DNA of 64,000 bases, from NCBI GenBank assembly GCA_947184155.2, contig CAMXCT020006637.1, positions 136,938 through 200,937 on the forward strand, read 5' to 3'. Position numbers and translations under genes: made by a program. This document shows, in pieces, positions 1 to 8,598 of the stretch; the first letter of the stretch is position 1, and every line of letters starts with the position of its first letter. The stretch is from Cladocopium goreaui. Lineage: Eukaryota; Sar; Dinophyceae; Suessiales; Symbiodiniaceae. The notes beneath the pieces were generated by a model. The model did not search any database. It worked only from the letters and a program-made list of their open reading frames with translations, and was not told where the DNA came from.

Positions 1-172
1 TAGGCAATTCATTTGGGAATACATAGGTATTTTTTTTTGGAAAGTTCCTTTTATGTAATCGTTTTCAATTAGGCAATTCATTTGGGAATACATACGTGTT
101 TTTTTTTTTGGGGGGGGGGAGTTCCCTTATGTATTCGTTTTCAATGAGGCAGTTCATTTGGGAATACATAGG
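1..172. repeat. Short direct repeat, 3 copies
   Basis: A unit of about 27 nt beginning TAGGCAATTCATTTGGGAAT recurs at about 1-27, 70-96 and 146-172, each followed by a T-rich tract. No coding potential is evident. Confidence 0.7.
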
Positions 173-265
173 TGATTTTTACGATAGTTGAATGTTTGGC
201 CCTAACTTTATTCTGATGCTCTTAATGTTTGGGGGGGAGGGGGGGTTTATTAATACGATGTTGAC

Positions 266-396
266 ATTATCTATCTATCTATCTATCTATCTATCCATCT
301 ATCCATCTATCTATCTATCCATCTATCTATCTATCTATCTATCTATCTTTTTATCAGTCTATCTATCTATCTGTTTGTCTGCCTGTCTAACTGTAA
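266..396. repeat. (CTAT)n microsatellite
   Basis: Nearly uninterrupted CTAT tetranucleotides with a few CCAT and TTAT variants. They make a long Ser/Ile/Tyr/Leu open frame that is not a gene. Confidence 0.9.
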
Positions 397-560
397 GCTG
401 GAAAACGCAGCATTTCTGCGAGACCTGCTCAATTTTTGAACGTGACAACATCAAAAACGAAACAATTCTGCGAGACTTCTTCAATTTTCGGAATTCACAA
501 TACACCAAAAATGAAACAGTTCTGCGAAACTTCCTCAATTTTCGATGTTGACAACGTCAC
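397..560. repeat. Dispersed ~58-bp tandem repeat (CTGCGAGACTTCC family)
   Basis: About three degenerate copies of a unit containing AAACAATTCTGCGAGACTTC followed by a CAATTTTYGA stretch and a GACAAC motif. The same family recurs at 16680-16710, 39905-40110 and, inverted, at 46590-46660. It marks the outer edge of the large inverted repeat. Confidence 0.7.
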
Positions 561-1139
561 CCTATAGGTCAGGCAAGGCTATTTGGAGCTAAATAGTTAA
601 AATTGGTTTCAGAGGCAATTTTTTAACTAATAGTTTATTATTAAGGAAAAAATAGTTTTTTTTTTGTAACCTTCAAAGTGAATTTTTAAGGATTATTTTC
701 AAGGTAATTTTTGGGGATCTCAAAAATGGCCCTCAAAAATTACCTTGAAATTTTGTATTTTTTGAATGGAAAAAAGATCATGAATTTCAAAATTTTCTTA
801 ACATTATACTATAGTAAAGTGACTATTATCAATTGTTTGAAAGGTCTTTTAGCATTTTTTTGTTACACAAGTTTGTGCGCAGTTAGTTCTACATGATTAC
901 TGGAAGTGCAAAAACTATATAGTTTGAACTTTTTGTTGTTTGAACAAATCAAGATTTTTGAATTCAATATATGTAAAATCAAATCTGGTTGAAAGTTTTG
1001 AAGATATGTTATACAACATCAAAGCTTTAATGAAGTAACCTCAAGCATACATTCTGTCTTTGAAAGCTCGGTGAGGACATCCATCAAAGTATAATTGGTT
1101 TTTTGTCTTTCTTGTCAAAGATTTTGACATCCGGTCTTT

Positions 1140-2300
1140 GACAATCTCTGCCCAGTCGCTCCTGGGAGCACTTGCCCTGCTCAGTTTCACAGGAGCATCA
1201 CAAATCGCTTTGGCAATGCTGAGGATGAAGTAACCACAGCTGGTGTAGAGGAAGCACTGATACCACTACCACAACTACCACTGCCACTACCACTACCACC
1301 AAAACTAGCTCCAGTGCCAAACTGGCTCCAGGACCTGCTCGACATGAATTGACTCATCTGCGAACACTCATCCTTGGTAAGCTTGGCTTGCCCACCATGC
1401 AAGACCATGGAACTGCCCTGCTTCTTCTCAATGGCTGTGGCTATTTGTCTTGACATGATAGTAACCATCTTTCTGATAGACATCACCTCGTCTTTCTGCA
1501 TCATTCAAAGTTTGCTGGTTTCCCTGGATTTTGTCCACAACCTAAGCCAACCCAGTAAACTGAAATTTGTTGGTGCAAATCTCAGAGTTGTTCTTGAAAA
1601 CTTCGAACACTGGGTATTTCCAGGAGCAAACACAGACTCACCTCTGGTGTTCTGCTGAAAGACTGAAAGACTTTGTTGATGAACTGACTCTTAAATAACC
1701 TTGGGGGAGGAGAATGCTTGGAACCCTCTTCATAGAGCTGCTGAAGATCTTCTGGCACCTGGCCACTTTTGATCATTCTGGCACATTTCCTTACCTTGGG
1801 GTAGCTTCAATGCTCATCATCAGCAACTGTTGCATCCTCCTTTAGGCTCCTCATCTTCTCCTTCTGCACGGTCATCAGGAACTGGCTCGTCCCTGGTCTT
1901 CTTCCATCTTGCTGCCATCGCCTTTACAGTCTTCGCTTTGGCCTTGGCTTTCGCCTTCAGCTGCATCAGGTCTTTTCAGGATTTTCTTCATTGTGCTCTT
2001 GGCTTTTGCCTTTTGAGCTTTCATTGGTGAAGAAGTAACCCCAGGAGCTTTGCTGGCAGCAGCCTTGGCTTTACCTGCTGCCTTTGCCTTGACTTTAGAT
2101 TTTGCTTTCACCTTGGCTTTGGCCTTTGCCTTTGGTGCTGCAGTGTCTAAGAAACTAAGTCAGCTTATGGGGCAGCTTCTTCTGGAGATGCCTGTTCTAC
2201 AGATTCTGGTGCTGGTTCGGGTGGAGGCAAAATGCAAGCATAGCATCAGGTGAACAGGCCTCTTCATGAGGATACCAACAGGGGCGACAAGTGACAAGTA
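1140..2300 (-). pseudogene. Degenerate Lys/Ala-rich hypothetical protein (left-arm copy)
   Basis: I do not recognise a named family. Read on the minus strand from about 2300 to 1140, broken frames show in order an Ala/Lys tract rich in KAKAK motifs, a short segment with MIKSGQVPEDLQQLYEE, a segment with FKSQFINKVFQ, and then IATAIEKKQGSSMVLHGGQ followed by a Ser/Gly-rich tail. Stops and frame changes separate these pieces. The copy at 15121-16179 on the plus strand has the same order and is slightly more intact. The 'short basic tract plus KSGQ.P segment' layout resembles hypothetical proteins abundant in dinoflagellates, but that comparison is from memory. The frame at 1187-1504 also starts from a position that differs from the other copy. 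Treat as a decayed duplicate. Confidence 0.55.
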
Positions 2301-2769
2301 ACTTCAATCTTGAGCACCACTGTGCTACATAGATTGTACATGCACTTGTACAATTGACATAACTTCCAACCTTTCACCAAAAAAGTAGCCCAAATACCAA
2401 AGACCTCGTGAATGTATCAACCAGCCATTGTGATACTTTTCATTCACAAAAGGTCTTGCATGAGATTTCTTATTTTTGGATGGTAATATGTTTCTGTGAA
2501 ATGAATATGTGTCCTATGCATGCAATAATGGAAAACATGCTGCGACTTTAAGAAGTAGGTCGTGTTCAAAAAACATTAACTAGATAAACAAACACATAGA
2601 AAGATAAAACAAATATACATATATATATATATGTAAACATAAAGAATGAATAACAAACAGCAATAAATGAACAAATAAATAGCATATCTAAACATCTATA
2701 TACAGTATGAATATCTATATATATATATATACTCAATCAAAAACCAGTGATGGTATAAATGGCAAAAAA

Positions 2770-3415
2770 TGATTACAGTGTCAGTATAGTACATGTGGCT
2801 TTTTGTTTTGTTATTTATGTATGTTCACCTAATGTAATGTCCTAGGATTTTTTGAAACTTTGAGACATAATGTACCCAAATACTAATGTAGAGATATATG
2901 TGTATTCATTTGGTGTGGTGTTATTGGTTGGCTTGGGGTTACTGTTTGCAAACAAAACCCATTGCATGCCAACCAGCCCTATTAGGTACTTTGTAAAATA
3001 AAACAGTGCTTTAAGCCCCCTTAAGGTACCTTTTCATTTTTTGGTAAAACGTAAAACAAATAGACATATATATAGATGTCTCAAAATGTCTAAGGCAAAT
3101 GTTTGATTACAGTTTCAGTATTGTACATGTGTTTGTTGATGTGTTGTTTTTGTATGTTCACCTAATGTAGCTGCTCTTGTCCTAAGACTTTTTGATGCAA
3201 CTTCAATACATAATGTACCCAAATACTATTGTGGAAATATGTATGTGTATTCATTTGGTGTGGGGTTATAATTTGGTTTGGGGTTACTGCATTGCAAACC
3301 AAAACCAGTGCATGACAACCAAACCATGCTTTGGGTTACTTTTTAAAAACCATTTAAGCATGGTGAGTGTAACATGTCAAAACAATTTGAACAATAAACA
3401 GCCACTGGTTTTTTT
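2770..3415. repeat. ~340-bp satellite, 2 copies (left arm)
   Basis: Two copies of a unit containing TGTATGTTCACCTAATGTA, TAATGTACCCAAATACTA, GTGTATTCATTTGGTGTGG and a tract with GCATGCCAACC. Inverted copies lie at 6281-7221 and 14306-14560. Short open frames in it recur in both arms because the DNA is duplicated, not because they are genes. Confidence 0.7.
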
Positions 3416-3459
3416 TCCCGAGAGCGTCTGAGCGCAGGGTTCTTCCAATAGTGGGGGCC

Positions 3460-3830
3460 TGTAAAACATTTTCTCATCTTCACATCTTCTCATCTTCACA
3501 TCCTCTCATCTTCACATCTTTTCATCTTCACATCTTCACATCTTCTCATCTTCACATCTTCTCATCTTCACATCTTCTCATCCTCCCATCTTCTCCTCAT
3601 CTTCTCATCTTCACATCTTCTCATCCTCCCATCTTCTCCTCATCTTCTCATCTTCACATCTTCTCACATCTTCTCACATCTTCTCACATCTTCTCACATC
3701 TTCTCACATCTTCTCACATCTTCTCACATCTTCTCACGTCTTCTCACATCTTCTCATCTCACACCTTCTCCTCTTGCCCTCTTGCCCTCTTGCCCTCTTG
3801 CCCTCTTGCCCTCTCCTTCTTTTCTATTTC
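3460..3830. repeat. CATCTTCTCA / CCCTCTTG minisatellites
   Basis: CATCTTCACATCTTCTC-type repeats to about 3655, then about nine 10-bp CATCTTCTCA units, then CCCTCTTG octamers near 3775-3815. Low complexity with strand-asymmetric pyrimidine content. Confidence 0.9.
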
Positions 3831-3888
3831 TTTCTTGAAGGCGGGAGCAGGGGCAGTGGCAACGAGACGGCACGAAACGCAACCTTTT

Positions 3889-4393
3889 CGCACGAAATGA
3901 GGTTCGATCGCCAAAAACTGAGGTAAAATTGCGATTTCAACTTGTCCGGCGCAACCCTTTCGCACGAAATGAGGTTCGATCGTCAAAAACTGAGGTAAAA
4001 TTGCGATTTCAACTTGTCCCGCGCAACCCTTTCGCACGAAATGAGGTTCGATCGTCAAAAACTGAGGTAAAATTGCGATTTCAACTTGTCCCGCGCAACC
4101 CTTTCGCACGAAATGAGGTTCGATCGTCAAAAACTGCTGTAAAATTGCGATTTCGTGTTTCCGGTGGACTGTTTCGCACGAAATGAGGTTCGATCGCCAA
4201 AAACTGAAGTAAAATTGCGATTTCAACTTGTCCCGCGCAACCCTTTCGCACGAAATGAGGTTCGATCGTCAAAAACTGTGGTAAAATTGCGATTTCAAGT
4301 GGTCCGGCGCAACCCTTTCGCACGAAATGAGGTTCGATCGTCAAAAACTGAGGTAAAATTGCGATTTCAAGTCGTCCGGCGCAACCCTTTCGC
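3889..4393. repeat. 72-bp tandem array, 7 copies
   Basis: CGCACGAAATGAGGTTCGAT starts at 3889, 3961, 4033, 4105, 4175, 4247 and 4319, a period of 72 bp with one 70-bp step. Because 72 is divisible by 3, both strands carry open frames of repeated RNPFARNEVRSSKTEVKLRF-like text. There is no start context or non-repetitive flank, so I treat it as a satellite. Confidence 0.9.
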
Positions 4394-5616
4394 ATGTAAA
4401 AGCGCCTGTGTGTAAAAGCGTCTGTGTGTAAAAGCGTCTGTGTGTAAAAGTGTCTGTGTGTAAAAGCATCTGTGTGTAAAAGCTTCTGTGTGTAAAAGCC
4501 CCTGTGTGTAAAAAGCGTCTGTGTGTAAAAGCGTCTGTGTGTAAAAGCGTCTGTGTGTAAAAGTGTCTGTGTGTAAAAGCGTCTGTGTGTAAAAGTGTTT
4601 GTGCGTAGAAGTGTTTGTGCGTAAAAGTGTTTGTGTAAAAGTGTTTGTGTGTAAAAGCCTCTGTGTGTAAATGTGTTTGTGTGTCAAAGCGTCTGTGTGT
4701 AAAAAGCGTCTGTGTAAAAGCGTCTGTGTGTAAAAGCTTCTGTGTGTAAAAGCTTTTGTGTGTAAAAGCGTCTGTGTGTAAAAGCGTCTGTGTGTAAAAG
4801 CGTCTGTGTGTAAAAGCGTCTCTGTGTAAAAGCTTCTGTGTGTAAAAGCGTCTGTGTGTGTAAAAGTCTCTGTGTGTAAAAAGCGTCTGTGTGTAAAAGC
4901 GTCTGTGTGTAAAAGCGTCTGTGTGTAAAAGGGTCTGTGTGTAAATGTGTTTGTGTGTCAAAGCGTCTGTGTAAAAAGCGTCTGTGTGTAAAAGTGTTTG
5001 TGTAAAAGTGTTTGTGTGTAAAAGCGTCTGTGTGTAAAAGCTTCTGTGTGTAAAAGCGTCTGTGTGTGTAAAAGTCTCTGTGTGTAAAAGCGTCTGTGTG
5101 TAAAAGCGTCTGTGTGTAAAAGCGTCTGTGTGTAAAAGTGTCTGTGTGTAAAAGCGTCTGTGTGTAAAAGCTTCTGTGTAAAAGCGTCTGTGTGTGTAAA
5201 AGTCTCTGTGTGTAAAAACGTCTGTGTAAAAGCCTCTGTGTGTAAAAGCGTCTGTGTGTCAAAGCGTCTGTCTGTAACAGTCTCTGCGTGTGAAAGTGTT
5301 TGTGTAAAAGCGTCTGTGTGTAAAAGCGTCTGTGTGTGTGTAAAAGTCTCTGTGTGTAAAAGCGTCTGTGTGTAAAAGTCTCTGCGGGTAAAAGCCTCTG
5401 TGTGTAAAAGTCTCTGTGTGTAAAAGAGCCTGTGTGTAAAAAGCGTCTGTGTGTAAAAGCGTCTGTGTGTAAAAGCGTCTGTGTGTAAAAGCGTCTGTGT
5501 GTAAAAGCGTCTGTGTGTAAAAGCTTCTGTGTGTAAAAGCGCCTGCGTGTAAAAAGCGTCTGTGTGTAAAAGCGTCTGTGTGTAAAAGCGTCTGTGTGTA
5601 AAAGCTTCTGTGTGTA
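4394..5616. repeat. 16-bp tandem array (TGTGTGTAAAAGCGTC), ~1.2 kb
   Basis: About 75 copies of a 16-bp unit, with 14-, 17- and 18-bp variants and GCGTCT/GCTTCT/GTCTCT/GTGTTT alternatives. The variants create FTHRRFYTQTLLHTDA-type frames on the minus strand in several phases. The array sits at the centre of the large inverted repeat. Confidence 0.92.
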
Positions 5617-6280
5617 AAAAGCGTGTCTCCATACTAACAACAGAAGACTCTGCTCCTCTACGCTCTCGGGCCATCCGTCGTCTAGTAAATGAAAAGACTT
5701 ACAAAGAATAGTAATTTGGGGTTACTTCTTTTAAAATGATCCCAGCAATAGATCCCTGTGGTTTCTTTAAACTTGCAATCCAGCCTTGAAAGTTTGCAGT
5801 GAAACTTTCAACCCATCCCTGCAAGTTTGCATTGACAGTTTCAATCAAACTTGCAACCTCCCCTGAAAGTTTGACTGAAAGTTTGCAACAAACTTTCAAT
5901 AAACTTTCCGGGCAGTAACCCAAAAATAAAGAAAAACCTTGTTGTTTTTCTAAAAAAATAGTGTTTATTTTCTTGAAAACCATGTTTTTTGTTTCGAACA
6001 AATGTGTTTTTTATTTCAAAAAATGTTTTTTTTCAAAAAATAAATAGGTTTCATGTATGTTGTTGGTTGAGAAAAATCTTTAAAACAACATACCAAAGGA
6101 CGTAGAAGGTTGTGCAAAGTACACTGTGGGCCATCTGCTTCATCAGGTGAACAGGCCCACCAAGCATAGCATCAGGTGCCTTGGTTTGCTCACAAATAAC
6201 CACAGGGATCTATTGCTGGGATCATTTTGAAAGAAGTAACCCCAAATATAGGTTACTATTCTTTGTAAGTCTTTTCATTA
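5617..6280. repeat. Small inverted repeat around a ~420-bp loop
   Basis: 5687-5767 (GAAAAGACTTACAAAGAATA onward to CCACAGGGATC complement) is the reverse complement of about 6185-6280. The loop contains imperfect CTTGAAAGTTTGCA repeats. No gene is seen. It is nested inside the 561/16675 inverted repeat, so the centre of that structure can fold further. Confidence 0.7.
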
Positions 6281-7221
6281 AAAAACAATGGCTGTTTATT
6301 GTTCAAATTGTTTTGACATGTTACACTCACCATGCTCAAATGGTTTTTAAAAAGTAACCCAAAGCATGGTTTGGTTGTCATGCACTGGTTTTGGTTTGCA
6401 ATGCAATAACCCCAAACCAAATTATAACCCCACACCAAATGAATACACATATATTTTTCCACAATAGTATTTGGGTACATTATGTATTGAAGTTGCATCA
6501 AAAAGTCTTAGGACAAGAGCAGCTACATTAGGTGAACATACATAAACAACACATCAACAAACACATGTACAATACTGAAACTGTAATCAAACATTTGCCT
6601 TAGGCATTTTGAGACATCTATATGTCTATTTGTTTTATGTTTTCCAAAAAAATGGAAAAGGTACCTTAAGGGGGCTTAAAGCACTGTTTTATTTTACAAA
6701 AGTACCTAATAGTGCTGGTTGGCATGCAATGGGTTTTGTTTGCAAACAGCAACCCCAAACCAAATAATAAACCCACACCACATGAATACACATATGCCTC
6801 CACATTAGTATGTGGGTACATTATGTCAAACTATGCCTTAAAATGTCATCAAAAAATCATAGGGCAAGAGCAATTACATTAGGTGAACAGACATAAATAA
6901 CAAAAGAAAAACACATGTAAATACAGAAAACTATATCAAATATTTTCATTACACATTTTTGAGACATTCCCATTTCTATTTGTTTGCTTTATTTTGCTAA
7001 AAAAATAGAAGGTACCTTAAGGGTGGTTTAAAATACCTTTCATATTACAAGGTACCTTATAGGGTTGGTTGGCATGCAATGGGTTTGGTTTGCAAAGCTG
7101 TAACCCCAGGCCAACTAATGACTAATAACACCACACCACCTGAATACATGTGTATTTTTACATACATATAAATAAATAAATAAAAATGAATAAATAAATA
7201 AATAGATATATATATATATAT
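6281..7221. repeat. Right arm of the large inverted repeat, inner part
   Basis: Reverse complement of about 2770-3415, containing two to three copies of the 340-bp satellite. It ends in A/T-rich simple sequence (AAATAAATAAAT and TATATA) exactly where the retroelement at 7222 begins. The interrupted unit resumes at about 14306 with CCACAGTGATATTTGGGCAC. Confidence 0.75.
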
Positions 7222-7379
7222 ATACACTTCCGCATTAATGGCCTTATTAGCCGACCCGCACCGGACAGCGCTCAGTCTTTTTACCATCCTTGGAGCCTGT
7301 CCCGTGCCCTTTGACACAGAGGCAACGCCCTCTCCTCACCCAAATGCAAGTTCCTCACAAGAGGCCTCCTGCTTGATGG
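7222..7379. repeat. Split direct repeat B2 (158 bp)
   Basis: Begins ATACACTTCCGCATTAATGG and ends CTGCTTGATGG. Matches 7455-7612 over 158 bp with one visible mismatch. Confidence 0.93.
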
Positions 7380-7398
7380 CGAGGGGGCGGGAAGGTGG

Positions 7399-7457
7399 GA
7401 GCCGAGCTTTTGCGGCCACCATGCACGTGTATACCCCTCATGAATGAGTACGACATA
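7399..7457. repeat. Split direct repeat A2 (59 bp)
   Basis: Begins GAGCCGAGCTTTTGCGGCC and ends GAGTACGACATA. Matches 14247-14305 with no difference I can see. Confidence 0.93.
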
Positions 7458-7612
7458 CACTTCCGCATTAATGGCCTTATTAGCCGACCCGCACCGGACA
7501 GCGCTCAGTCTTTTTACCATCCTTGGAGCCTGTCCCGTGCCCTTTGACACAGAGGCAACGCCCTCTCCTCACCCAAATGCAGGTTCCTCACAAGAGGCCT
7601 CCTGCTTGATGG
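7455..7612. repeat. Split direct repeat B1 (158 bp)
   Basis: Internal copy of B next to A2. The last codons and stop of the recombinase gene (7588) lie inside it. Confidence 0.93.
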
Positions 7613-8598
7613 GCTCCTGCCCTTCCACGCGTCCCTTCCTGGTTTGCCGCCAAAAAGGCAGCAGTGGCGCGATGGAGAAGGGGTTGGGCAGAGGGAGGGA
7701 TGGTAATATTGGCCAGGGCCTGCATGCCAGTGTCCAAATACAATCTGGCAGTTTGGACATGAGCCCATCGGCCACGGCTGACCAGCTGATCCAAAGAGGA
7801 TCCAGCCTTGTAAGCGCTGGTAGCGCCACCGCGCCTGAGACTGTATGGGTAGTAGGCCATTCCATCCAACTTCAGGCTTTGGATGATGGAATGCCAGAGT
7901 GACATAAACTGTCCTCGGGATTGCCCCCACAAAAAGTCTCCAGGAGCTTTGTTACGAAGCAGCGCGGTGAACGCCTGGATGGTTGCACGTTCCTGGATTT
8001 CCACTCGTTTCAAAGGTAAGAAGTTGCGCTTCCCCGTCTTAGATGGGGGAAGATAAAGCACCCCACTGTTTCGGGTGAGGATCACATCCTTTGCTTGGAT
8101 GCTGAGCAACTCCCCTGTACGAAGAAACAGGGTGAAGCCAATCACCAGGAGCCACCCAAAGGCCTGCTGGTTCCAACGAAACGCTTGCCCGGATAGGGCC
8201 ATTAACGTTTTTGGGCACAACTGAGTTGCCCTCTGTGGCAATTCGAGGGATTGCCAGACTTTCACCAGTTTCCAGCTCCACGGCAAGTGATGCTTCACCT
8301 GAGGCTTGAAAAACTGAATGGCCGCAAGGGTGTAGTTAGCCTGTGATTTGGGTTCACCTTGGTCCCACAGACTTTCAATGAATTCGGCAGTCATCTCGTC
8401 GAAGACCTCTGCCGCAGGAACCGAAAAATTTCTATGCAAACGGTGAAACTTCAAAAATGCTTCATAGCAGGTGTGATAGCGCTCTTCTGTCTTGGCAGCA
8501 ATGACTTGTCCTTTTAGCGATCCAATCTTTCTTCGTTCCCTTTGTCGCTCTTGCTTGCTGGCGGCTGCAGCGATTACCACTCTAGCCTTCGGTGGCAT
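7588..8598 (-). CDS. Tyrosine recombinase of the Ngaro/PAT-like element
   Basis: Tyrosine recombinase that would integrate the circular or linear cDNA of the element. I chose the ATG at 8598 (MPPKARVV) because it follows the RNase H frame, whose stop at 8582-8584 it overlaps by 17 nt, an overlap that suggests reinitiation or coupled translation. The frame upstream to 8688 has another possible start. Visible catalytic signatures are the first Arg in LFLRTGELLSI, the SLRRGGATSAYK motif (the usual preceding His is Tyr here), the RGRWAHVQTA motif with conserved Trp, and the nucleophile Tyr in ARLYLDTG. The N-terminal part has a SAM-like segment beginning EERYHTCYEAFLKFHR. About 336 residues, normal for DIRS/Ngaro recombinases. 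The last residues are encoded by repeat B1. Confidence 0.87.
   Translation of the reverse strand: MPPKARVVIAAAASKQERQRERRKIGSLKGQVIAAKTEERYHTCYEAFLKFHRLHRNFSVPAAEVFDEMTAEFIESLWDQGEPKSQANYTLAAIQFFKPQVKHHLPWSWKLVKVWQSLELPQRATQLCPKTLMALSGQAFRWNQQAFGWLLVIGFTLFLRTGELLSIQAKDVILTRNSGVLYLPPSKTGKRNFLPLKRVEIQERATIQAFTALLRNKAPGDFLWGQSRGQFMSLWHSIIQSLKLDGMAYYPYSLRRGGATSAYKAGSSLDQLVSRGRWAHVQTARLYLDTGMQALANITIPPSAQPLLHRATAAFLAANQEGTRGRAGAHQAGGLL

Larger units (their letters stand above)
561..3415. repeat. Left arm of a multi-kilobase inverted repeat
   Basis: This arm is the reverse complement, with substitutions and indels, of 6281-7221 joined to 14306-16675. Landmarks are CCTATAGGTCAGGCA near 562 against its complement near 16660, a Lys/Ala-rich pseudogene at 1187-2111 against 15121-16179, and a 340-bp satellite at 2770-3410 against 6281-7221. 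Outside 561 and 16675 the flanking CTGCGAGACTTCC-type repeat is in the same orientation on both sides, so the inversion ends there. The spacer is 3416-6280. Confidence 0.8.

Noticed and set aside
3889..4393. CRISPR-like array of 72-bp units
   Set aside because: No unique spacers: the whole unit repeats, and the context is eukaryotic satellite DNA.
4341..5674. Long minus-strand frames up to 318 codons (FTHRRFYTQTLLHTDA repeats)
   Set aside because: They are produced by the 16-bp tandem array in several phases, with no unique sequence or start context.
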